DNA of 64,000 nucleotides from Desulfovibrio aminophilus (lineage in GTDB: Bacteria; Desulfobacterota; Desulfovibrionia; Desulfovibrionales; Desulfovibrionaceae): assembly GCF_023660105.1 (NCBI RefSeq), contig NZ_JAMHGA010000015.1, positions 1-64,000 of the forward strand, read 5' to 3'. Positions within the stretch are counted from its first letter, which is position 1; every line of letters starts with the position of its first letter. The position numbers and the translations under genes were made by a program. Below the pieces are notes generated by a model. It ran no database searches, was not told the DNA's origin, and saw only the letters and a list, made by a program, of their open reading frames with translations. Positions 18,698-28,870 of the stretch are shown here, in pieces.

Positions 18698-19458
18698 GTC
18701 CTGGAGATCGAGAGCAGCGCCTGGCCGCCCTGGTGCGGGACGATTCCGATGCGGCCCTCCACGGTGCGCGGCCTGCCGTCCGGGCCCGTGATCTCGTACT
18801 CCAGGGACGGCAGCATCCGGCCCGTGTCCCGGGCCAGGCGCATGCGCTCGTCCAGGGCCAGCCGGCCTTCTTCCGTGAGCCGGGCCCGCAGGTCCGCGCC
18901 GATCATGTCCGTGGGGGAGTCGACCCCGTAGAACGCCGCGGCCGAGGGGTTGGCCCAGAGGATCATCCCGTCCCGGTGCAGGACGATGGCCACGGGCGCG
19001 AGGGTGGCGATGCTCCGGTGCACGGTTTCGGATTCATCCAGCGCGGCCAGGGTCCGCTTCAGGTCGGAAACGTCCTGGACGAAGCCCAGGATGAAGACGC
19101 GGCCGCCTTCCGGGTCGCGGAACAGGGACTTGATCGCGAGGATGCTCGCCTCGCGGCCGTTCCAGATGGTGTGGGCTTCGTTGGTCTGGTCCCGGCCGTC
19201 GGCCAGGATCTGCTCGTCGCGGGAGCGGAAGAGCCGGGCCTGGGCCTCGGGAAAGAGGTCGAAGTCCGTCCGTCCGATGATCTCGGCGCGGGGCCGCCCC
19301 ATGCCGCGCTCCAGGGCCGTGTTGACGTAGATCCAGCGGAGGGAGTCGTCCTTGACGAAGACCGGGGCCTGGACGGCGTCCAGCACGGCCGCGAGGATGC
19401 GCGGCAAGATGTCGTCCTGGGACGGGGCTGGTGTCGCGGGCGCCGGTTTCCTGGACAT
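18694..19458 (-). CDS. PAS sensor module, N-terminal part of the split GGDEF-EAL gene
   Basis: A 254-residue open frame with two PAS domains (about 20-140, with VQDVSDLKRTLAAL at its end, and 145-254). There is no output domain. It stops in LLSISRT-TGA exactly where a PAS-associated motif should continue as SISRDVTEARR, and that continuation is present in the next frame. The ATG at 19458 has GGAGG four bases upstream, which is the natural start of the whole gene. No membrane helix is seen, so the sensor is cytoplasmic. If the frame were restored the protein would have about 1,080 residues with five PAS domains. Confidence 0.85.
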   Translation of the reverse strand: MSRKPAPATPAPSQDDILPRILAAVLDAVQAPVFVKDDSLRWIYVNTALERGMGRPRAEIIGRTDFDLFPEAQARLFRSRDEQILADGRDQTNEAHTIWNGREASILAIKSLFRDPEGGRVFILGFVQDVSDLKRTLAALDESETVHRSIATLAPVAIVLHRDGMILWANPSAAAFYGVDSPTDMIGADLRARLTEEGRLALDERMRLARDTGRMLPSLEYEITGPDGRPRTVEGRIGIVPHQGGQALLSISRT

Positions 19459-19635
19459 GGGGCCTCCATAGTGCGGCACGGCCGTTGTAACTCCGCGCAC
19501 GGCCTGGGGCAATGAGAAAGACGCCGGGCGTGTTTCCCCGGCCGCGTTCTGGACAAGAGGGCGATCATGGATTATGGAGAAAAATAGGGGGGTTTACCGT
19601 GGCGTTCCGAACCGGGGGGCTCGGAGGCGAGGGGC

Positions 19636-20877
19636 ATGATCAAGAAGATTTCGGTGGCCGACCTGCGGCCCGGCATGTGCATCGCCGAGATGGACGCCAC
19701 GGTGTGGCGGCACATGCCGTTCCTCTACACCCGACCCGGCTACGTGCGGGCCGAGGATGTGGAGCGCATCCGCTCCGGGGGCTACCTCGAAACCTTCATC
19801 GACACGTCCAAGGACCTGGGCGCCGAGGAGGAGGTGCTTTCCGAGGAGGAGCGCCTGGACCTCCTCGTGGGCGGCGGCGAGCCCAAGGAGCGCTCCCAGT
19901 CCTCCCTGCGCGTGCCCATCCCCGACGAACTGCCCCGGGCGCACCGCAAGTACCGCGCGGTCCTTGCCTGCGCCCGCCGCGTGGGCGAACGCCTCCTGGC
20001 CCGCATGCCGCTGCGCTCGGCCGAGGCCGAGGACGTGGTGGAGGAGGTCATCGACTCGGTGGCCCGCAACCCCTCGGCCCTGCTCTGTCTTTCCAAACTG
20101 CACAAGTACGACCGCTACACCTACACCCACGGGGCCAACGTCTGCGCCCTGGCGGTGATCTTCGGCTCCTTCCTCGGCCTGTCCCGCGACCGGCTCCTGG
20201 ACCTGGGCTTGGCCGGGCTCCTGCACGACGCGGGCATGATCGTGGTGCCCACCGAGGTGCTCACCCGGCGCGGACCCCTGACCCGGGACGAGATGGACCT
20301 CATGCGCACCCATCCGGCCTACGGCAGGCGCATCCTGGCCGAGTCCGGATCCTTCTCCCAGACGGTGCTGCGGGCCGTGGCCGAACACCACGAGCAGTAC
20401 AACGGCCTCGGCTACCCCCAGGGCCTGCGCTCGGACCAGATCAGCCTGCACGGCCGCATCCTCGGACTCTGCGACATGTTCGACGCCCTGACCAGCGACC
20501 GCTCCCACGCCAAGGCCGCCGTGCCCTCCAAGGCCCTCTCCCTGATCTACGGCATGCGCGGCCAGAACTTCGTGCCCCGCGAGGCCGAGCTGTTCATCAA
20601 GTGCCTGGGCATCTACCCGCCCGGCAGCCTGGTGCGGCTCTCCAGCGGCGACCTGGCCGTGGTCTATGAAACCAACCCGAACTTCCCTCTCCTGCCCGCC
20701 GTGAACGTCATCCTGGACCGCCGCCTGCGGCCCCGGCCGCCCCGGGTGGTGGACCTGGCCGCCCTGGCCCGCGACGAGTCCGGCAAGCCCCGCCTGCGCA
20801 TCGTGGAATGCCTCAACCCGCTGAACTACATGTTCGATCTGCGGCGGCTTCTGGGCGTGGACCTGGCCCTGAACTAG
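19636..20877 (+). CDS. HD-GYP domain c-di-GMP phosphodiesterase
   Basis: A 413-residue cytoplasmic protein. The N-terminal DUF3391-like segment (KKISVADLRPGMCIAEMDA) is typical of HD-GYP proteins. The metal-binding HD pair is in LLHDAGM (H197, D198), followed by HPAYGRRIL, EHHEQYNGLGYPQGL with the GYP motif near 258, and a final HGRILGLCDMFDALTSDR. Metal ligands appear intact. Such enzymes hydrolyse c-di-GMP to pGpG or GMP. The ATG at 19636 has GGAGGCGAGG upstream. It is transcribed away from the PAS-GGDEF-EAL gene across 177 bp, making a c-di-GMP locus. Confidence 0.92.
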   Translation: MIKKISVADLRPGMCIAEMDATVWRHMPFLYTRPGYVRAEDVERIRSGGYLETFIDTSKDLGAEEEVLSEEERLDLLVGGGEPKERSQSSLRVPIPDELPRAHRKYRAVLACARRVGERLLARMPLRSAEAEDVVEEVIDSVARNPSALLCLSKLHKYDRYTYTHGANVCALAVIFGSFLGLSRDRLLDLGLAGLLHDAGMIVVPTEVLTRRGPLTRDEMDLMRTHPAYGRRILAESGSFSQTVLRAVAEHHEQYNGLGYPQGLRSDQISLHGRILGLCDMFDALTSDRSHAKAAVPSKALSLIYGMRGQNFVPREAELFIKCLGIYPPGSLVRLSSGDLAVVYETNPNFPLLPAVNVILDRRLRPRPPRVVDLAALARDESGKPRLRIVECLNPLNYMFDLRRLLGVDLALN

Positions 20878-20883
20878 CGGGCC

Positions 20884-21038
20884 GGTGAAAAATCCGCCCC
20901 GGCGTCGTTGCCGCGAAAATCCCGGACCCTCGCGTGGGTCCGGCCACGCGTCGGGCCCGTTCTTTTCTTGCGCCTTGCCGGAGCGTTTTTTGCCCGGCCC
21001 GCCTCCGAGGGTGAAAAATCCGCCCCGGCGTCGTCGCC
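20884..21038. repeat. Two copies of a 25-bp direct repeat
   Basis: The 25 bp at 20884-20908, beginning GGTGAAAAATCCGCCCCGGC, recur exactly at 21010-21034, and the next four bases differ at only one position. Both copies lie between the HD-GYP stop and the glgP terminator. The copies are 126 bp apart with no gene between them. Confidence 0.8.
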
Positions 21039-21069
21039 GTCCCGAATCCAGTCCGTCCCCCAGCCGATG

Positions 21070-21099
21070 AAAAAGGCCCGCCCCTCGCGGGAGCGGGCC
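21070..21099 (-). terminator. Rho-independent terminator of glgP
   Basis: Read on the minus strand, a GGCCCGC/GCGGGCC stem is followed by a run of five T residues (A residues at 21070-21074 on the plus strand), about 20 bases past the glgP stop. It would also form as a hairpin in transcripts from the HD-GYP side. Confidence 0.8.
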
Positions 21100-21118
21100 C
21101 TTCGGCGTCCGCGCCGGC

Positions 21119-23605
<2,487 letters not shown>

Positions 23606-23649
23606 GGCGTCCTCCTGGGTTCTGGATTCCTTATCTATAAATCCTGCAT

Positions 23650-23738
23650 TTCCGCCACAAAGGCAATGAGGAAAAAAATCATGTTCGCGGGGGCCCGGCT
23701 GTCCCTCAACCGTCACCATTCCGCCACGATTCCGCCAC
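23650..23738. promoter_or_regulatory. Three TTCCGCCAC boxes in the glgP/radical SAM divergent region
   Basis: TTCCGCCAC occurs at 23650-23658, 23719-23727 and 23730-23738. The last two are exactly 11 bp apart, one helical turn. They lie in the 172-bp gap between the divergent starts of glgP and the radical SAM gene, which is suggestive of a regulator-binding array, though no known family is recognised. Confidence 0.35.
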
Positions 23739-23777
23739 ACGGGCCTGCTAGGTTGAAATAAACAACCGAGGCAGGCC

Positions 23778-25076
23778 ATGACCGCCACATCGCTTCCCTG
23801 GCGCCGGACCCTCGGCGCCCTGCTGCGCGGCCGGGTTCCCGGCCAGCTGGTCATCCAGTACACCGACCACTGCAACGCCCTCTGCGCCCAGTGCGGCATG
23901 AACGCCCGCGCGGACATCCCGCGTTCCGTGCTCGGCGCGGACCGGGCCGTGGCCCTGGTGGACGCGGCCGCCGAGAAGGGTTTCCTGGCCCTCTCCTTCA
24001 CCGGCGGCGAACCCCTCCTGCACCTGGGCGAGATCGCCGAGCTTTCGCGCCGCGCCCGGGACAAGGGCATCCCCCTGGTGCGCACCGGCACCAACGGCTT
24101 CCTCTTCCGGGGCCACGACAGGCCCGACTTCCCGGACCGCATGCGCCGCCTGGCCGAGACCGTGGCCGAATCCGGGCTGAACAACTTCTGGATCAGCCTG
24201 GACTCCGCCGACCCGGCCGTGCACGAGCGCAACCGGGGCCTGCCCGGCGTGGTCAGGGGCGTGGAGAAGGCCCTGCCCGTGTTCCGCGAATTCGGGCTCT
24301 ACCCGGCGGCCAACCTGGGCGTGAACCGCCTCGTCGGCGGCGGGACGCCTCCGCCCCCGGCGGCCGAGGACCCGGACGGATTTCGCGAACACTTCCTGGC
24401 CGCCTTCCGCCGCTTCTACTCTTTCGCCGAGTCCCTGGGCTTCACCACGGTGAACGCCTGCTATCCCATGAGCCTGCCCGAGGACCGCGCCCGGGAGCAG
24501 GCCGTGTACGCGGCCACCTCGGCCGACGACATGGTCCGCTTCAGCGGCCTGGAGCGGCCTCTGCTCTACCGGGCGCTGCTGGCGGCCGTGGAGTCCTTCC
24601 GCCACCGCCTGCGCGTGTTCACCCCGCGCAGCGCGCTGCTCAGCCTCATCCGCGAGCACGAGGGCGGCGAGGTGGCCTTCCCCTGCCGGGGCGGGGTGGA
24701 CTTCTTCTTCGTCCAGGCCGGCGGCCTCACGGCCTTCCCCTGCGGCTACCGGGGCGGCGAGCCCCTGGGGCCGTTCCCGGACCTGGACGTGTCCCGGCTT
24801 TCGCGCCGGGCCTCCTGCTCGGCCTGCGACTGGGAGTGCTTCCGCGACCCCTCGGTGCTGGCCGGGCCCCTGCTGGAGCTGGCCATGCGCCCCCTGGCCG
24901 GGGTCTGGCGGCTGCTGCGCGACCGGGAGCTGGCCCGGGCCTGGCTGGACGACCTGCGCTACTACCGCGCCTGCGACAATTTCTCCCTGCGCAGCGCGCC
25001 GGACGCCTGGCACATGGCCCGTTTCGCCCGCCATACCCCGGCGGGAAGGGGGCTTTCGCCTCTTCCGGCGGCCTGA
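23778..25076 (+). CDS. Radical SAM protein with C-terminal cysteine-rich (SPASM-like) region
   Basis: A 432-residue radical S-adenosylmethionine enzyme. The [4Fe-4S] cluster motif is DHCNALCAQC (C32, C36, C39), followed by the SAM-binding FTGGEPLLH near 75. Further cysteines near residues 302, 322 and in SCSACDWEC at about 350-357 suggest one auxiliary cluster, as in SPASM/twitch proteins that modify peptides or sugars. The ATG at 23778 has a weak GAGGCAGG site. A glycine/proline-rich insertion (GGGTPPPPAAED, near 191-203) is unusual. No small peptide substrate gene is seen next to it. Function unknown beyond the chemistry. Confidence 0.85.
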   Translation: MTATSLPWRRTLGALLRGRVPGQLVIQYTDHCNALCAQCGMNARADIPRSVLGADRAVALVDAAAEKGFLALSFTGGEPLLHLGEIAELSRRARDKGIPLVRTGTNGFLFRGHDRPDFPDRMRRLAETVAESGLNNFWISLDSADPAVHERNRGLPGVVRGVEKALPVFREFGLYPAANLGVNRLVGGGTPPPPAAEDPDGFREHFLAAFRRFYSFAESLGFTTVNACYPMSLPEDRAREQAVYAATSADDMVRFSGLERPLLYRALLAAVESFRHRLRVFTPRSALLSLIREHEGGEVAFPCRGGVDFFFVQAGGLTAFPCGYRGGEPLGPFPDLDVSRLSRRASCSACDWECFRDPSVLAGPLLELAMRPLAGVWRLLRDRELARAWLDDLRYYRACDNFSLRSAPDAWHMARFARHTPAGRGLSPLPAA

Positions 25077-25166
25077 CTCGCGTCGTTTCGCCGCTTGTCT
25101 CCCGCTTTTTCCCGGAGTATAAGAAATCCTGTCGGCACCAGAGGCGGACGACCGAAGGGAGGCGGC

Positions 25167-26579
25167 ATGGGTTCCTTCGAGGCCGGGAACGGGTCCCGCA
25201 CGGACGCCACCGCCGTGTGCGGGGGCGATCCCGGGCGCGAGCGCAAGATCCTGCGGCGCATCCACGAGAAGATCGACGACTACGAGTCCTACGGCTTCTC
25301 GCGGGCCGAGGTCCGCATGTTCAACGTCTTCTTCGATCTGGCCCAGGAGTTCGAGGACGACGGCGACTTCTACGCGGTCTGCGTGCTCCTGCCGAGCGTC
25401 TTCTTCAATCTCGACACCGATCTGGCCCTGCTGTCCGATTCGGGCGCGTTGCGCCTGCGCTGCAGCTCCGGCGAGCCGCCCCGGCCGGGCGACGGGTTTC
25501 CCGAGGTTCCCAGGGACCTGCCCCGGGACACCGTCGAGGCGCGCGGCCGCCTGCTCCTGCCGGTGAAGATCAATCCGTCCCTGCGCGACCTCCTGCCCTT
25601 CGAGCCCGCGGAGGACGTCATCGGGGTGATCTCCCTGCGCCCGGCCGACGGGCTGGGCGAGAAGGAGCGGCTTTTCTTCCAGAAGTTCGCCAACCGCGTG
25701 GGCTACCAGCACCACAACCGACTCATCCGCACCCGCAACCGCGAGCACCTGGAGTTCATCAAGAACCTCGTGGAGGACATCGGCCACAACGTCATCGTGC
25801 CGAACATGTACTTCCGGCTCTTCTTCAACCGCCTCAAGGGCAAGATCGACGGCCTGGAGGAGCTGGCCCGGGAGATGGCCCGGGACGAGGAGACCCATCC
25901 CGGGCTCACCGGCGAGCGCCGGGCCAAGCTGGAGTACCTGCACTCCGGCATCCTGTCCCAGTTCAACGAGATCTTCCGCCACTACGAGCAGACCAGCCTG
26001 TTCCTGGAGACGCTCCTGCGCCGCCGCCACTTCCAGGAAGGCCGCTACGTCCTGGAGAAGCGCGTCTGCAATCTGCGCAAGCAGGTCATCGAGCCGCAGT
26101 TGGAGCGCTACCGCCCGAGACTGGAGGAGCGCGGGGTGGAGATCGACCTCTCCCTGGGCGGGGTGCCGGACCGCGAGATCACGCTCCTGGCGGACATCGG
26201 CCTGCTGGCCCAGGTCTACTCGAACCTCTTCTCCAACGCCGTGAAGTACGCCCGCGAGGTGGAGCGCTGGGGCCGGGGCCGCTCCAAGTGGATGGCCTAC
26301 GGCTGGCAGGTCCTGCCCGGGTGCTTCGGCACGGGCCGCGACGGGATCAAGCTGAACGTCTTCAGCTCCGGCCCGGTGATCCCGGCCGCCGAGCGCGAGC
26401 ACCTCTTCACTCCGGGCTTCCGCGCGGCCAACGTGGAGAATGAGTACGGCACGGGCCACGGCCTGTACTTCGTGCGCCAGGTGGTCGAGCTGCACGGCGG
26501 CCAGGTCGGCTACGAGCCCCTGCCCGAGGGCAACAACTTCTATCTCGTCCTGCCTTTGGAACAGGCCGCCAAGGCCTGA
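25167..26579 (+). CDS. Cytoplasmic histidine kinase of an unusual type (GHNVIVP box)
   Basis: A 470-residue protein with no membrane helix. Residues 30-190 look like a GAF-like sensor. The phosphoacceptor is probably H207 in [15 protein letters not shown], a histidine box seen in a group of Desulfovibrio kinases and unlike the usual H-E/D-x-x-x-P. A helical segment follows, then a GHKL ATPase domain with N-box [12 protein letters not shown] near 358 and glycine box [18 protein letters not shown] near 428. The usual D-x-G box between them is hard to see. The ATG at 25167 has GGGAGGCGG upstream. No receiver protein is adjacent. Confidence 0.8.
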   Translation: MGSFEAGNGSRTDATAVCGGDPGRERKILRRIHEKIDDYESYGFSRAEVRMFNVFFDLAQEFEDDGDFYAVCVLLPSVFFNLDTDLALLSDSGALRLRCSSGEPPRPGDGFPEVPRDLPRDTVEARGRLLLPVKINPSLRDLLPFEPAEDVIGVISLRPADGLGEKERLFFQKFANRVGYQHHNRLIRTRNREHLEFIKNLVEDIGHNVIVPNMYFRLFFNRLKGKIDGLEELAREMARDEETHPGLTGERRAKLEYLHSGILSQFNEIFRHYEQTSLFLETLLRRRHFQEGRYVLEKRVCNLRKQVIEPQLERYRPRLEERGVEIDLSLGGVPDREITLLADIGLLAQVYSNLFSNAVKYAREVERWGRGRSKWMAYGWQVLPGCFGTGRDGIKLNVFSSGPVIPAAEREHLFTPGFRAANVENEYGTGHGLYFVRQVVELHGGQVGYEPLPEGNNFYLVLPLEQAAKA

Positions 26580-26716
26580 TTCCGGCGCGTTTTCCGCCCC
26601 AGCGCCCACCTGCCCCGGCCGGACCGGCCGCGGATCTTCCGCCGCGCGTTGCGCCGTTCCCCGCAAGGGAGTATGGTGCGAGATGGTGCAAAAGACCCTC
26701 GTCTGGAGGTGGGTCC

Positions 26717-28789
26717 ATGAAGCTGCGCGGCAAGCTCATTTCCGTTCAGGTGGTGGCCGTGGCCTTGACGGCTGGATTGCTGAGCGGGCTGTTTCTCTGG
26801 CGGATGCACTCCTACGCGGAGCGCGAGATATCCCTCTACCGGGAGGAGACCCTGGCCCGGGAGAAGGGGCGGCTGGAAAACCTCGTGGGCATGGCCGAGG
26901 GCACGGTGCGGGCCTACGAGGAGCGCTCCCGGGACGTGGAGGCCATGAAGCGCGACACCATGCGCGGGCTGAAGCGCGTGGTCCAGGCCGTGGCCTCCCA
27001 GATGCGCGACGTCTGGGCCCGCCGGACCGCCCGGGGCGAGAACCCGGCCGAGGTCCGGGAGGAGCTGAAGGCCCTGGTGCGGGCCGTGCGCTTCGACGAC
27101 GGCAACTACCTCTGGATCATGGACGGGTCCCCGGCCATGATCATGCACCCCGTCACCCCCAAGCTCGACGGCCGCTCCCTGGCCGATTTCAAGGACGCGC
27201 GCGGCGGCAACCCCTTCCAGGAGATGGCCGAGGTCTGCCGGAAGTCGGGCGAGGGCATGGTGGCCTATTGGTGGGCCAAGCCCGGGGACGCGGAGCCCAA
27301 GCAGAAGGTCTCCTACGTCCAGGCCTTGCCCGAGTGGGGCTGGATCATCGGCGGCGGGGCCTGGATGGAGGACCTCACCTCGGCCCTGCGGGCCGAGGCC
27401 CTGCGCCAGGTGGGCGGCATGCGCCTCTCCGACGGCAACTACTTCTGGATCAACGACCTGGCCCCGCGCATGGTCATGCACCCGCTGAAGCCCGAGATGA
27501 ACGGCCGCGGCCTCTCGGACTACGCCGACGCCAAGGGCAAGAAGCTGTTCCTGGAGATGGCCGAGAAGGCCCGGACCGACGGCGCGGGCTTCGTCGAGTA
27601 CCATTGGTCCAAGCCCGGCCGGGAGGGGGATTTCCCCAAGCTGTCCTACGTGCGCCTGTTCCGTCCCTGGGGCTGGGTCCTGGGCATGGGCGTGTACGTG
27701 GACGGCATCGAGGAGGCCGTGGCCCAGCGCCGCGCCGAGTTGTCCAAGGTCACGGCCACGGCCCTGCTGGTGGTCGTGCTGGCGAGCCTCTGCGTGGCGG
27801 CCCTGGGGGCCGTGGCGGCGGTGTTCTTCGCCCGGCGCGTGACCAACGCCATCGGCGCGGAGCCGCCGGACATGGAGCGCATGGCCGAGGCCGTGGCCCA
27901 GGGCGAACTGGGGGCCGTGCTCCGCTCCGCCGGGGCCGAACCGCGCGGGGCATACGCCTCCATGTGCCGGATGTCCGGCAGCCTGACGCGCATCGTGGGC
28001 GAGGTCCAGGGCGCGGCGGCCCAGGTGGCCGCCGGCAGCGAGGAGTTGACCGCCGGGGCCGAGAACATGGCCCAGGCCGTGGCCGAGGAAACGCAGGCCC
28101 TGGGGCGCATCGGCGCGAGCATGGGCGAGATGGTCGCGCTCATCGAGGACGGCGTGACCCTGGCCCGGGATTCCGAGCGGCTGGCCGAGCGGTCCGTGGG
28201 CGAGGCCCGGGACTGCCTGGAGGGCGCGCGCTCGGCCGCGGCGGCCATGCGCGGGATCGCCGAGCGGATCGGCATGGTCGAGAACATCGCCCGCCAGACC
28301 GACCTCCTGGCCTTGAACGCGGCCATCGAGGCGGCCCGGGCCGGGGAGCACGGCAAGGGCTTCGCCGTGGTGGCCTCGGAGGTGCGCAAGCTGGCCGAGA
28401 CGAGCGGGACCGCCGCCGGGGAGATCTCCGAGCTGTCGGCCCAGGCCCGCCGGGCCTCGGAGCAGGTGGCGGAGGCCATCCAGGGCGTGCTGGAGCGCGT
28501 CCAGGGCTCGGCCGAGCTGGCCCGGCGCTCGGCCGCGGCCAGCGCGGGGCAGCGGGAACGGGCCGGGGAGGTGGACCAGTCCCTGCGGGTGATGGACGCC
28601 ACCATGCAGCAGAACGCCTCGGCCGCCGAGGAGCTGGCTTCAACGGCCCAGGAACTGTCCGCCCAGGCGGCGCAGCTCCAGTCGGCCATGGACTTCTTCC
28701 GCCTGGAGCCCTTGCGGGAGGAACTCCCGCCGGAGGCCGGGGAGCGCATCGCCGGACCGGCAGCCCTGCCCGGGCCGCCTCCGGCTTGA
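26717..28789 (+). CDS. Methyl-accepting chemotaxis protein with double Cache sensor
   Basis: A 690-residue receptor. A first helix lies at about 8-28. A dCache_2 periplasmic domain to about 335 contains two similar copies of the ligand pocket ([19 protein letters not shown] and [19 protein letters not shown]). A second membrane helix follows at 348-372, then a HAMP-like linker and a cytoplasmic hairpin whose tip reads [29 protein letters not shown] near 530-560. Cache_2 receptors often bind short organic acids. The C-terminus ends in a Pro-rich tail (AALPGPPPA) without a CheR-docking pentapeptide. ATG with GGAGGTGGG upstream. Confidence 0.93.
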   Translation: MKLRGKLISVQVVAVALTAGLLSGLFLWRMHSYAEREISLYREETLAREKGRLENLVGMAEGTVRAYEERSRDVEAMKRDTMRGLKRVVQAVASQMRDVWARRTARGENPAEVREELKALVRAVRFDDGNYLWIMDGSPAMIMHPVTPKLDGRSLADFKDARGGNPFQEMAEVCRKSGEGMVAYWWAKPGDAEPKQKVSYVQALPEWGWIIGGGAWMEDLTSALRAEALRQVGGMRLSDGNYFWINDLAPRMVMHPLKPEMNGRGLSDYADAKGKKLFLEMAEKARTDGAGFVEYHWSKPGREGDFPKLSYVRLFRPWGWVLGMGVYVDGIEEAVAQRRAELSKVTATALLVVVLASLCVAALGAVAAVFFARRVTNAIGAEPPDMERMAEAVAQGELGAVLRSAGAEPRGAYASMCRMSGSLTRIVGEVQGAAAQVAAGSEELTAGAENMAQAVAEETQALGRIGASMGEMVALIEDGVTLARDSERLAERSVGEARDCLEGARSAAAAMRGIAERIGMVENIARQTDLLALNAAIEAARAGEHGKGFAVVASEVRKLAETSGTAAGEISELSAQARRASEQVAEAIQGVLERVQGSAELARRSAAASAGQRERAGEVDQSLRVMDATMQQNASAAEELASTAQELSAQAAQLQSAMDFFRLEPLREELPPEAGERIAGPAALPGPPPA

Positions 28790-28870
28790 CAGGATTCGCG
28801 CTTTCAGTAACGCCTTGCGGATGAGGAGACCGGCCTCCGGCCCGCGACGGGCCGTCGAGCCGGGAGCGTC

